Below the pieces are notes generated by a model. The model was not told where the DNA came from. It made no database searches and was given only the letters and a program-made list of their open reading frames with translations. This document shows positions 43,057 through 51,987 of a DNA stretch of 64,000 nucleotides, piece after piece. The stretch comes from Streptomyces tubercidicus (GTDB lineage: Bacteria > Actinomycetota > Actinomycetes > Streptomycetales > Streptomycetaceae). Location of the stretch: positions 6,882,001 to 6,946,000 of the forward strand of contig NZ_CP114205.1 in assembly GCF_027497495.1 (NCBI RefSeq). The letters are read 5' to 3'. How positions within the stretch are numbered: the stretch's first letter is position 1; each line of letters opens with the position of its first letter. The translations under genes and the position numbers were made by a program.

Positions 43057-44290
43057 CGCCCGGTCGTTTGTTCACGTGCAGGTCCTTCGGAATCGCCGGC
43101 AGCAGTCGCTGCTTCGATATGACTTCGCGGATCGCATGAGGGTTGGTGAAGGTCTGTTGAGGGGCCTGGTGGAAGGTGACGGCCGGGCCACCCTTCCGCA
43201 GGTTGCCCCCCTTCGGGTTGAGGCCCTTGAGTGCCGGGAGCTGGTAGGACTTCGCTCCGTGCAGCGCCTGGTCCAGGAAGGAAGCGGTGATCTGAGCGGC
43301 CTGGGCCTGGGCGGCTGCCGGTTTGGCCACCTTGGAGGCCGGGCAGTCCCCGACCCCACCCGCCTTCGTGTCCGTCGGAGGGAGATTGGTGTTGAGCATC
43401 CGGTGGCCCGTACCTGCGAGGAGTACGTCCGCCGCGACCTTCGTCGTGCCCGACTTGGCGAGTGCCTTCATATCGTCCAGGCCGGCGCTCGGGCTGACTT
43501 CCTCGTCACACCCTCCGCGGAGATTGAGAACGGGGACCTTATGAGGCACCTTCTCGGCCTGCATTGCGGGCTCAAGGGCCACAACACCGAAGAGGCCGGC
43601 GCGCTTGGCAGCCTTCTGCGACAGGACGTAGCCACCGCCCCGGCTGTGCCCGACCAGCCCCACGCGGGAGGTGTCGATCCGCCCCTTCACGTCCGGGATG
43701 TTCAGACCGTGGTTGATGCCCTTGTTGAGATCGGAGAGCAGCCGCAGATGCGCGTTGATCAGATCCGTGTAGCCCTTTTCCGGATCGGTCTCACCCGCCC
43801 ACCATGATTCCGGGGAGACGACGTCGATGGACACGGCGGCGAAACCCTTGCGGGTCAGCGCCTGCACGACGTGTGACAGACCCACGTCATGGCGCAGGTA
43901 GTCAGGACCGAGATTGGGGTTGCTGGCATCGCCGGATTTGGCGCAGACCAGGGGCCATTGAGCCTTGACCGGTTTACGGGGGAAGTAGGGCGGCTTATCG
44001 GAGTAGGCGCAGTTGTGATGCGAGCCGTGCATAACGACGACGACCGGGTGCGGTCCCTTCCCCTTGGGCATGCCGAGAACGCCGTGCACCTGTGTCGGGT
44101 TCCCGGGGGGCGAGGTGGTGATCTTGAGGAGGCCGGGGGCGAGTGCATAGCTGGTCAGACTGGCGCCGTCGCTGGGCTTCGGCGGGGCCGCGGGAGCCGC
44201 CGATGCCTGGGAGGCGCTGTACACGAGGGTCAGGGCGAGGGAAGCGGTCATGGCAGTGAAGCTCGCAGACCGGAATTTTCGTGTATTCAC
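43046..44290 (-). CDS. Secreted alpha/beta hydrolase (dienelactone hydrolase/chlorophyllase-like)
   Basis: 414 residues from the GTG at 44290, which opens with a signal peptide (FRSASFTAMTASLALTLVYS with ASA cleavage region). The hydrolase fold shows HPVVVVMHGSHHNCAYSD (oxyanion region), the nucleophile elbow VGLVGHSRGGGYVL, the Asp region NLRGGCDEEV and a late GTGHRM histidine. It is probably an esterase acting outside the cell; substrate unknown. The frame extends far upstream without starts of sense. It overlaps the broken NB-ARC gene by eleven bases. Confidence 0.75.
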   Translation of the reverse strand: MNTRKFRSASFTAMTASLALTLVYSASQASAAPAAPPKPSDGASLTSYALAPGLLKITTSPPGNPTQVHGVLGMPKGKGPHPVVVVMHGSHHNCAYSDKPPYFPRKPVKAQWPLVCAKSGDASNPNLGPDYLRHDVGLSHVVQALTRKGFAAVSIDVVSPESWWAGETDPEKGYTDLINAHLRLLSDLNKGINHGLNIPDVKGRIDTSRVGLVGHSRGGGYVLSQKAAKRAGLFGVVALEPAMQAEKVPHKVPVLNLRGGCDEEVSPSAGLDDMKALAKSGTTKVAADVLLAGTGHRMLNTNLPPTDTKAGGVGDCPASKVAKPAAAQAQAAQITASFLDQALHGAKSYQLPALKGLNPKGGNLRKGGPAVTFHQAPQQTFTNPHAIREVISKQRLLPAIPKDLHVNKRPGDDI

Positions 44291-44506
44291 GGTGGGAAGG
44301 ATGCGAAATCGGAGGGCAGGGTTCCGATGTGGGGTGCCGCTCGCGGACGGTCGCGGACCTCGTCCTGCGGACCGGCAGCAGCTCAGGGCGGCCCCGGTCC
44401 TCACACACGAGCAGCGGTTCCGGCGGGCCGGATTGTTTCTCCGGGCTGCTGGGGCAGGGATACAGTCCGGCCAGGGACCGGGCCACGGGACCAGGGGAGG
44501 GCTGGC

Positions 44507-46630
44507 GTGTTGGAGATCGTGACGGTGGGGGCGCTCACCGCATTCCTGACCGCGGTGGGAAATGGCGCCGCGGGAGAGATGGGCAAACAGGCGCTCGTGT
44601 CCACGGGGGCACTGGTGCGCAGGACACTGGGGCGCGAGGCACCGCTGCCGGCGACTTCGGAGGGGCGTGAGGTGCTGGCGCGTGCGCTGCACGCACAGCT
44701 GAGCCAGGCGGGGCGGCACAGCGGGGAGTGGGCCGAACTCCTGCAGGGCCTGCCCGAACCCGCGCCGCTCCTGCGCCCAGGGGCCGGACTGCCGCCGTCC
44801 ACAAGGGACTTCACCGACCGTCAGCGGGTACTGAGGCAGCTGACCCGGGAGGCCGGACGGCCGGCGGCAGGGCGGCCACGGGTCGCCCTGCTGTACGGGC
44901 CGCCGGGCATCGGGACCACCGCGGTGGCGCTGTATTGGGGCGCTGCCCAGATCGCCCAGTATCCCGATGGGCAGTTCTATGTCGACCTCCGTGACGCGGC
45001 CGCGGGGAGCGCACCGGCGTCGACGGTTGTCCTGCAGCGTCTCTTGCAGAAGATGGGAGTCGAACCGGAGCGGATTCCTCCTACCGAAGCCGGACGCGAA
45101 GAGCTGTACCGGCAGCTGACGGCCGGCCGCAAGGCGCTGGTGGTGATCGACCACGCTTCACACCTCGCGCAGGTCCGTCGCCTGATCCCCGCCGCCCCGG
45201 AGGTGTTCCTCCTGGTGGTCGCCTCCGGTCCGGCCTTCGCTCTGGAGGCGGAGCGTATCGCTGTGCCGCAGCTGACGGACCGGGACGCGGTCAAGCTGCT
45301 CAAGAAGGTGGCCGGCCCGGAGAACGTCGCCCGTGCCAAGGCGCAGGTGCCGGATCTGCTGGACCGCTGTGCGGGCAATGCCTTCGCCCTGAAAGCGGCG
45401 GCGATCAGCCTGCTGACCGGGGAACCCTCCCTCCCGGACCCGTCGGACGGGCCTGCCGGGCACTCTCCGGTGCAGCGCATGGTCCTGACCGCGTGCCGCG
45501 CGCTCGCCCCGCAGACGGCGCGGCTCTGTCGGCTGACCGCGGTGGGGGCCTGGCCTGCCTTCGATGCCGGTCTGGCCGCGGCCGCCGCGAACGTGAGCGC
45601 GCAGGAAGGCGCCCGCATGCTGGCCGAAGCGGTGGACGCGCAGCTGGTGGAGCCGCTGCATGACGATCGCTACCGCTTCCGGCCCGAGGTACAGCGCCTC
45701 CTGTCAGAAGCCGCAGGTCAGGAGCATGGAATCCCGGAGTGTGCCACCGCGGTCTCCCGTGCGCTCGACCATGTGCTGACCCGTGCCCTGTACGCCGCAC
45801 ACGCCGCACTGCCGCGCAGCTGGCGAGTCGAGGCGGCCCCCGGAGAGGCGACGCCTTACGGCGACGAGGCCGCGGGTGTGGCAGCGCTGCGGGCCGAGGC
45901 CGCGAACGTGATCCGGGCGGTCTCCGTAGCCCGGGAATACGGACACGTGGATACGGCGCTTCGCCTGGCCCGCTCCCTGTGGCCGCTCCAGCTGAAGGCC
46001 GGACACTGGGACGAGGTGCTCCCCGCCCTCCAGGCCGCGGCTCGGTGCGCCGACGAGCAGCACCCGGATACCCGTACGGCGGCCGGACTCCACTTCCAGC
46101 TCGCCCACTGCCTCGGCGAACTACAGCGGTGGGACGAGGCCGACCGTGCGGCCCAGCGGGCCGTCGCCTCTGAGCGCGCGGCGGGCCACGTCCGGGGCGA
46201 GGCGTCGTCGGTGGAGCTGCTGGGTCTGCTGCAGCTGTACCGGTGGGAGTACCCGGCGGCGCACGAGCAGTTCGTCGAGGCGGAGGCCCGGTACCGGCAG
46301 ATCGGGCCCGACGAGGAGGGCGCCGCCGATCTGCCCCGCGCCCTGGCCCTGGCCGAGCGCCACCAGGGGCGTGCGCTGTGCGGCATGGGCCAACTGGCGG
46401 AATCCCGCGCCCGCTTGGAGCGTGCGCGGCACTTCTTCGCAGAGCAAGGGGAGGCGTACAACCTGGGCCGCGTGCTCACCGACCTCGCGGAGACACTGCA
46501 CGCCGCGGGCGACGACACCGCGGCGCTGGCCGAGATCGCCGAGGCCGAACGCCTGCTCACACCGGAGCGGGCGACCCCGCACCTGGAGTACCTCGCGAGG
46601 CTGCGGCAGCGCTGCGAGGCCATGGATTAG
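44507..46630 (+). CDS. NB-ARC/TPR STAND-type protein with altered P-loop
   Basis: 707 residues from the GTG at 44507, preceded by AGGGGAGGG. Residues 1-100 form a small helical N-terminal domain (GEMGKQALVSTGALVRRTLG) of effector-like character. The NTPase part begins FTDRQRVLRQLTREA and has VALLYGPPGIGTTAVALYWG, where the Walker A lysine is Thr, followed by RKALVVIDHASHLAQV as Walker B. A winged helix follows at about 290-400. The C-terminal 270 residues are TPR-like (HFQLAHCLGELQRWDEADRA and similar). The architecture is that of bacterial NLR-like sensors, but without the LuxR or SARP domain. ATP binding may be weak. Confidence 0.7.
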   Translation: MLEIVTVGALTAFLTAVGNGAAGEMGKQALVSTGALVRRTLGREAPLPATSEGREVLARALHAQLSQAGRHSGEWAELLQGLPEPAPLLRPGAGLPPSTRDFTDRQRVLRQLTREAGRPAAGRPRVALLYGPPGIGTTAVALYWGAAQIAQYPDGQFYVDLRDAAAGSAPASTVVLQRLLQKMGVEPERIPPTEAGREELYRQLTAGRKALVVIDHASHLAQVRRLIPAAPEVFLLVVASGPAFALEAERIAVPQLTDRDAVKLLKKVAGPENVARAKAQVPDLLDRCAGNAFALKAAAISLLTGEPSLPDPSDGPAGHSPVQRMVLTACRALAPQTARLCRLTAVGAWPAFDAGLAAAAANVSAQEGARMLAEAVDAQLVEPLHDDRYRFRPEVQRLLSEAAGQEHGIPECATAVSRALDHVLTRALYAAHAALPRSWRVEAAPGEATPYGDEAAGVAALRAEAANVIRAVSVAREYGHVDTALRLARSLWPLQLKAGHWDEVLPALQAAARCADEQHPDTRTAAGLHFQLAHCLGELQRWDEADRAAQRAVASERAAGHVRGEASSVELLGLLQLYRWEYPAAHEQFVEAEARYRQIGPDEEGAADLPRALALAERHQGRALCGMGQLAESRARLERARHFFAEQGEAYNLGRVLTDLAETLHAAGDDTAALAEIAEAERLLTPERATPHLEYLARLRQRCEAMD

Positions 46631-46654
46631 CGGCCGTCGCCGGGCTGTACAGGA

Positions 46655-48388
46655 TCAGCGGCCGTCGCCGGGCCGCACATGGACCGGGTGCACGCCACCG
46701 GCCACGTGTACCCGGAGCGTTGTCCCGTCACGGGCCACCGCACCGCCGTCCACCAGCCAGGCGTGCAGCGCGGAGGCATACGCCGCCGGATCGGCATCGG
46801 CACCCGGGCCTGCCGACAGCCGGAGCACACCCAGGTCCCGGGTGCGCACCGTGCACCGGTCCGGCCCGCTCACATACGACGCGAGAGAACAGTGCGGATG
46901 CCGCTGCAGCACCTCCGCGGTCCACTGGTCCGGGCTGCCCAGGCGGGGGTCGTCCGCCGGCCCGTCCCGCCAGATCACGTCAGCCGTCGTCAGGTCGCCG
47001 GGATCGAGGGTGTCCTCGTGCACGGAGCGGTGCGTCTCGCCGGCGGCGTCGTAGGGATGCCCCGCGGAGCGCTCGACGACGATTTCCGCGCCACGGATGC
47101 GCGTACGGACATCCAGCGGATGGGTGCGCCGTGGGGGATCGTACGGCGGCAAGGGGAGCGGCTCCAGGAGCGCGGGCGCGGTGGGCTCGGGGAGGTCCAG
47201 CAGCGTGTAGAAGTGCCGCCGCAGGAGTGCTGCGGAGGCTCCCGGGGCCGAGGTGGTGAACTCCGCCGGACCGGCGAGCGGCCGGTGCCGTGCCAGCAAC
47301 TCCACCAGCTGCTCACGCAACGGGCCGTGCGGGTCGAGCCGCGGGGCCTCCCGGACGAATGCCGCAAGCGGCGCCTCGGGGTCCAGTCTGTCCTCCCCGG
47401 AGGCCGCCAGCAGTACGGGAGTGCCCAGCGCCGCGGCGTAGTACGAGACCGCTCCGAAGTCCCCCAGAACGACATCCGCCGCCAGAAGGGCCTGCCGCCA
47501 CCCGCGCACGGGGTCGATCAGGCTCAACCCGCCGCGCCGTGCCCGGTCCAGCCAGGCACGGATCTGCCCCGGCCCGTGCCCGTACCAGATGTTCGGATGC
47601 AGGACCGCGGCCAGCCGGTAGTCGTCTGCGGGCAATTCGGCGGCAAGCCGGGGGAGCAGGCTTGGCAGGACGTCCTGTTCGCCGCCGTTCCCGAACAAAC
47701 CCTCCGGGTTCCAGGTCGAGTTCAGCACCACCAGCCGCTGGCCGCGGCGCACGCCCAGAGCCCGCCGGAACCGCTCCCGGTAAACGCGGCCGGCCAGCAT
47801 GCGATCGAAACAGGGATCGCCGCCGAGTACCGCTGCCTTCACCGCCTCGGGGCATACCCGGCGCAGCCGCTCCAACTGCTCCGGATGCGACAGCACGAGA
47901 CCGTCGACAAACGGCTCCCCGTCCGCCAGCAGCCACTCGGACGACAACCCGAACGTCGGCTCCCGGCTCCCGGCTCCCGGCTCCCGGCCTGGCCTGGCCT
48001 GGCCTGGCCTGGCCAGCTTTTTAGTGTATCCAACGCCATGCGACAAAACGGCCAACTTGCCGTCAATTGCGTGGAGTTGACCACCGAAGCTGGCCGAGAT
48101 GGCGAGGTCTACCGGTGTCACCAGCGCCTGCTCCCACGGCAGGACCGGCAGACCCAACTCGCCAAGGAGAGTCTGGATGCCCTCTTGAAAGGCGGACGAT
48201 CCCGTTGAAGTGATCAGCAGTTGGACCCGGTAGTCATCGTGGAACAACGGAACTACGTCCAGCAGACGGCTGGCTGAGGCCACGTTATGCACCACGAACA
48301 GGACGCGGCGGTGCGTCGCCCGGCTGGTCCAGCGATCGGAGCCTTCCCCGACCGGCACGCGTATCGCCGGGGGATCGGATGGCCCCAC
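46655..48388 (-). CDS. Glycerophosphotransferase/glycosyltransferase-like protein with internal simple repeats
   Basis: 577 residues. The middle has the look of the CDP-glycerol glycerophosphotransferase / UDP-sugar epimerase superfamily: RLVVLNSTWNPEGLFG, RLAAVLHPNIWYGHGPGQIR, then ALLAADVVLGDFGAVSYYAA and LGTPVLLAASGE. These are typical of the C-terminal nucleotide-binding half that ends with D.G and H.N motifs. Target and donor are unknown; a cell-wall polymer role is possible. Codons 125-143 are made of 7-bp and 5-bp tandem repeats (47958-48014), giving a variable RPGQARPG/REPGAGSREP tract. Changes in repeat number would shift the frame. Confidence 0.6.
   Translation of the reverse strand: MGPSDPPAIRVPVGEGSDRWTSRATHRRVLFVVHNVASASRLLDVVPLFHDDYRVQLLITSTGSSAFQEGIQTLLGELGLPVLPWEQALVTPVDLAISASFGGQLHAIDGKLAVLSHGVGYTKKLARPGQARPGREPGAGSREPTFGLSSEWLLADGEPFVDGLVLSHPEQLERLRRVCPEAVKAAVLGGDPCFDRMLAGRVYRERFRRALGVRRGQRLVVLNSTWNPEGLFGNGGEQDVLPSLLPRLAAELPADDYRLAAVLHPNIWYGHGPGQIRAWLDRARRGGLSLIDPVRGWRQALLAADVVLGDFGAVSYYAAALGTPVLLAASGEDRLDPEAPLAAFVREAPRLDPHGPLREQLVELLARHRPLAGPAEFTTSAPGASAALLRRHFYTLLDLPEPTAPALLEPLPLPPYDPPRRTHPLDVRTRIRGAEIVVERSAGHPYDAAGETHRSVHEDTLDPGDLTTADVIWRDGPADDPRLGSPDQWTAEVLQRHPHCSLASYVSGPDRCTVRTRDLGVLRLSAGPGADADPAAYASALHAWLVDGGAVARDGTTLRVHVAGGVHPVHVRPGDGR
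47958..48014 (-). repeat. GGCTCCC x4 followed by GGCCT x5.8 within the coding region
   Basis: The plus strand shows GGCTCCC four times at 47958-47985, then GGCCT repeated to 48014. Unit lengths of 7 and 5 bases are not multiples of three, so single-unit slippage would create a frameshift. Confidence 0.9.
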
Positions 48389-48455
48389 CTGTTACCTCCC
48401 GCTGGCTGCAAAGCCTCCGCTGCGCTTCCTGATCACCCTAGCTAGTGGGTCAGGA

Positions 48456-48540
48456 GGTCAGAACCGCAGGTGTTGGCCAATCCGGGGACTGGCGAGGGCC
48501 TGATTTTCGTGATCGTCGTCGACTCGTGAGGCGGGCCGCG
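48456..48540 (-). pseudogene. Truncated excisionase-like gene
   Basis: The minus strand encodes DDDHENQALASPRIGQHLRF followed by a stop, matching the middle of the excisionase-like protein at 14064-14249 (YDNHEKQAIPSFRVGQQLRF). The N-terminal HTH start and the C-terminus are absent. A second footprint of the same class of integrative element. Confidence 0.6.
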
Positions 48541-48759
48541 CCCGATGCGAGCTATCACTCAATGAGTTCGCCCCCTCGCCGACTGTGCTCCAGGGCGGCG
48601 GCTCCGGCGCCCGGCCATGACCTCGTCCCCCCATATGGGGAAATGCGACCGTCCATCGACAATGCGTAATTTCGTACGCAACTGTGACGGGGCCTACAGC
48701 GAGCCGGCGGTGCCTGTGCGCATGCTGCGCGGGCGACCAGTGAGAGAGCGAGAGTGCCG
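48541..48759. other. Upstream region of the protease gene
   Basis: 220 bases with the presumed promoter of the secreted protease; besides a palindrome at 48629, no feature was recognised. Confidence 0.35.
48629..48640. promoter_or_regulatory. CCCCATATGGGG palindrome
   Basis: A perfect 12-bp palindrome about 120 bases before the protease start. It could be an operator, but the binding protein is unknown. Confidence 0.3.
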
Positions 48760-50340
48760 ATGCCCCTAGCCCGCCGATCCAAGGCCCTGTCGGCCGGTGT
48801 GCTGGCCGTTACCACGATGGTGGTGGCGGTCGGTGGCGCCGGCGGTGCCGCAGCGCTTCAGTCCGACCATGCCAAGGCCAGGAACGCTTCCGTCCCGGTG
48901 CTGCCCGCGCGCTTTACGCAGCAGAAGGTGCACTGGACGCACTGTGACGCGGACGTCACCGCCAAGGCCCTGCCCGGTGCGCAGTGCGGCTGGGTGAAGG
49001 TGCCTGTCGACTACGCCGCGCCGGACGGCAAGACCGTCAACCTGCGGGTGTCGCGGGTGCAGGCCAAGGATCAGCGTCATCGGCTGGGGTCGCTGTTCTT
49101 CAACCCCGGCGGGCCCGGCGCGGGCGGTGCGGCCCACGTGGCCAGCGGAAACTGGCCGGCGGGGGAGCAGGCTCGGGCCCGTTACGACCTGGTGGGCTTC
49201 GACCCGCGAGGCATAGGCGGCTCCGGGCAGATCAAGTGCCCCGACGGGATGGCGGAGGGGCCCGAGGCCACGCCGCGTACCGAATCGGAGGGCGAGCGGA
49301 CGTTCGCCGACGCGACCAGGCAGGCCCGGGCCTGCCAGCAGGCGAGCGGACCCGTGCTCGCGCATATGGACAGCGTGAGCGTCGCGCGCGACCTGGACGT
49401 GCTGCGTACGGTCCTGGGCGACGCCAAGCTGAATTACACCGGTGTCTCCTACGGAACCTTCCTCGGCCAGCAGTACATGAAGCTGTTCCCCGGCAAGGTG
49501 GGCCGGATGGTGCTCGACGGCGTCGTCAACCCCGCCGCCGACATGCGGCAGGTCGCCCGGCTCGATATGAAGACCGCCGATGACGCGGTGCGCCGGTACG
49601 CCAATGACCTCGTCGCGCGCGGGGACACGCGGCTGGGTGCCACGACCGGGGAGATTCTGCGCACGCTGACCTCGTTCTCCCAGAGGCTGGCGCGGGAGCC
49701 GCTGCACGGGGCCGAGGGCAAGGAATTCAACGACGCCGCCCTGTCCATGTATCTGAGAATGACCGCGACAGGCGACGTGAGCTGGCGGCAGCTGACCACG
49801 GCGCTGGTGGCCGCTCTGGACGGGGACGTGTCCGGCTTTGATCGCCTTGACGCCGCGGGGGCCGGTGAGGGCGGTGGCGAGGAGCCGACGCCGCAGGAGA
49901 AGCAAGCCGACGAAAACGAGGCCGTGAGCATGCCGGCGGTGCTCTGCCTGGACTCGCCGTCCGCGCCGAAGTCCCCCAAGGCGATGCTCAACACCGCCGA
50001 CGCGTTCGCCAAGCAGTCACCGCTCTTCGGCCGTTTCCTCGCCTGGCAGATGATCGACTGCGCCACGTGGCCGCTCGCCCCCACCGGTGCGGCCGCGCCG
50101 GTCAAGGCGCCCGGCGCGCCACCGGTGCTACTGGTGTCGTACACCGACGATGCGGTCACCCCCCTCGCGAACGCGCAGGCCGTGCACCGGCAGTTGGCCC
50201 ACAGCTCGCTCCTCATACGCAAGGGCCACGGGCACTCGGCCTACGCCACGGACCCGCCGTCCACCTGCACCGATCGCGCCGTCGACAGGTATCTGGTCGG
50301 CGGGAAGCTGCCGGGCCAGGTCGAAAACTGCTCGGCTTGA
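48760..50340 (+). CDS. Secreted tripeptidyl-aminopeptidase-like hydrolase (S33)
   Basis: 526 residues from the ATG at 48760; a GTG six bases earlier is an alternative. A signal peptide (ALSAGVLAVTTMVVAVGGAG) precedes a mature enzyme with an oxyanion segment GSLFFNPGGPGAGG, YDLVGFDPRGIGGSG, nucleophile elbow GVSYGTFLGQQY, and the TAP-like C-terminal domain with Asp in SYTDDAVTPLANAQ and His in KGHGHSAY. This is the mycelium-associated peptidase type of Streptomyces (SlpD/SlpE/Tap relatives), which removes short peptides from N-termini of extracellular proteins. Cys pairs suggest disulfides. Confidence 0.88.
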   Translation: MPLARRSKALSAGVLAVTTMVVAVGGAGGAAALQSDHAKARNASVPVLPARFTQQKVHWTHCDADVTAKALPGAQCGWVKVPVDYAAPDGKTVNLRVSRVQAKDQRHRLGSLFFNPGGPGAGGAAHVASGNWPAGEQARARYDLVGFDPRGIGGSGQIKCPDGMAEGPEATPRTESEGERTFADATRQARACQQASGPVLAHMDSVSVARDLDVLRTVLGDAKLNYTGVSYGTFLGQQYMKLFPGKVGRMVLDGVVNPAADMRQVARLDMKTADDAVRRYANDLVARGDTRLGATTGEILRTLTSFSQRLAREPLHGAEGKEFNDAALSMYLRMTATGDVSWRQLTTALVAALDGDVSGFDRLDAAGAGEGGGEEPTPQEKQADENEAVSMPAVLCLDSPSAPKSPKAMLNTADAFAKQSPLFGRFLAWQMIDCATWPLAPTGAAAPVKAPGAPPVLLVSYTDDAVTPLANAQAVHRQLAHSSLLIRKGHGHSAYATDPPSTCTDRAVDRYLVGGKLPGQVENCSA

Positions 50341-50436
50341 GGCGGGGCGCGGCGCCGATACGTCCGGCGTTCCGCACCCCGACGGTCGCTGTGTCCGACA
50401 CAGCACGGAACGACCGGAGCCGATCTCCGCTGAGCC

Positions 50437-51864
50437 TCAGTCGAGGTACTCCACCTTGATCGGTGCGGTGTTGTTGTCCTGGTCCGGGTCGCTGGGATCG
50501 GACGCTACGGATATGGATCCCTGGGCGCCCTCGACCCGCTTGTCGACGCGGACCCGCAGGGTCGGGCTGGTCATCTTGGGTTCGGGGCACTCCACCGGCC
50601 CGTCATCGCCCTCGGCGTAGGTGCAGAAGAGGAATTCGCTCGGATCCCCGTCGCGAGGGCCCTCCAGGCTCATGCCCTCGGGCAGGGTCAGCCGTGTGGC
50701 GCCCTGGTAGGGGGCGTCCGAGCCCAGTACATCGACGTCGACCACCTGGCCCACCTTGCCCTTGATGGTGAACCCCGTGGCGTGCCGGTCACGGATCTCG
50801 GTGGTGACGAACTCCAGCTCACCCTTGGCCATTTCGGCTTTCCAGTGACCGGAGTCGGTGAAGGCGCTGCCGCTGCCGTCGACGGGGCGGAGCGCCAGCG
50901 GCGCGCCGGTTCCCCGCGGGGCCGAGTCGGGCAGCAGCTCGGCGTCCTGTGTGTCGTGGGCCCGGTATACGGAGTAGGAGATCGAACCGCGCCTCGCTGT
51001 CTTGTCGGTCACGGCGGTGAGCGGCCCGTCGGTCTCGTACGCCGCCCCGGCCGGCAGCGGCCCGGAGAACGTGCACACTGCCTTGGTGGGCGCGGCGGCC
51101 TTGTCGTAACGGCAGTTGCGGTACTGCTTGCGGAGCGTCGCCTGGTCTGCCTTGAGGACGACGGTGAGGTCGTCGTCGATATCGGTGTCCCCGTTGTTAC
51201 CGAAGGCGGGGGTGAGCGGTAACTCGGAGCCGGGCTTCACCTCGGTCAGCTTCTCGGGCTGTCGTGCCGTCAGAACTGGGGCACCGATGACCAGTTGGGT
51301 GGTGTGGTGGGCGGTGGACGCGTTGGCGCCGGTCACGGTGATCTTCAGGGGGCCGGCCGGGCCCTTCCCCGCATGGGGTTCGGGCCTTATGGCGAACGGG
51401 GTGAACTCGGCGCCCGCGCCCTCTTTGATGTCCCCCGGAGTGCAGGTCAGGGAGTCGGCGGAGCGTTTGCATCCGTAGTGGTTGTTGATCCAGTAGAGCG
51501 TCGCCTTGTTCTTCACGGCGGACAGGTCGAAGGTCACCTTGACGTTCTTGATGGTCCGCGGGGCACTGCCGGGGGAAGGCTTGCTCGTTGCCAGGTGGAG
51601 TTTGTACTCGGTGGCTTCGCTGCCCGCGGCCCGGGGGAGGTAGTACGTGTTCATGGCGTACTTGACCTGCAGTTTCGGGCGGCCCTGGGAGTGCGTTGCC
51701 GCTGCTGGTGACTGCTTATCCGCCCTCTGGGACGGCTCCGGGTCACAGGAAACCACCGCCCCGCTGAGGGCAACCAGCAGGGTGGCCGTCCCGGCTGCGC
51801 TCACCCGCTGCCGCCGTCTACCGGGTCTCGCTCCTGCTCCGGCTCGCGCTCTTGAATGCGTCAT
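50437..51864 (-). CDS. Putative lipoprotein with beta-sandwich repeats
   Basis: 475 residues if the ATG at 51864 is used; a GTG at 51804 would give a shorter leader. The signal has TATLLVALSGAVVSC ending in a lipobox with Cys near residue 40. The mature part contains several beta-rich stretches (SELPLTPAFGNNGDTDIDDD with LTVVLKADQATL) like CARDB/DUF11-type domains, plus six or more Cys. It is predicted to sit on the outer face of the membrane. Function unknown; convergent with the protease gene and downstream of the CIS operon in the same orientation. Confidence 0.55.
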   Translation of the reverse strand: MTHSRARAGAGARPGRRRQRVSAAGTATLLVALSGAVVSCDPEPSQRADKQSPAAATHSQGRPKLQVKYAMNTYYLPRAAGSEATEYKLHLATSKPSPGSAPRTIKNVKVTFDLSAVKNKATLYWINNHYGCKRSADSLTCTPGDIKEGAGAEFTPFAIRPEPHAGKGPAGPLKITVTGANASTAHHTTQLVIGAPVLTARQPEKLTEVKPGSELPLTPAFGNNGDTDIDDDLTVVLKADQATLRKQYRNCRYDKAAAPTKAVCTFSGPLPAGAAYETDGPLTAVTDKTARRGSISYSVYRAHDTQDAELLPDSAPRGTGAPLALRPVDGSGSAFTDSGHWKAEMAKGELEFVTTEIRDRHATGFTIKGKVGQVVDVDVLGSDAPYQGATRLTLPEGMSLEGPRDGDPSEFLFCTYAEGDDGPVECPEPKMTSPTLRVRVDKRVEGAQGSISVASDPSDPDQDNNTAPIKVEYLD

Positions 51865-51987
51865 ACAGGGTCAGACGGAACAGCATGCCGGTCAGGTTGC
51901 CCCCGTCGCTGGGCGGCGGTGGCGGTGGCCCTGGCGGTGATGGAGGTGCTGGCGGGGGTGCGCCGAGCGCCGCGCACCCCCGGTCGG

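Noticed and set aside
44291..45154. N-terminal extension of the secreted hydrolase
   Set aside because: It is antisense to the NB-ARC/TPR gene and precedes a clear signal peptide start at 44290.
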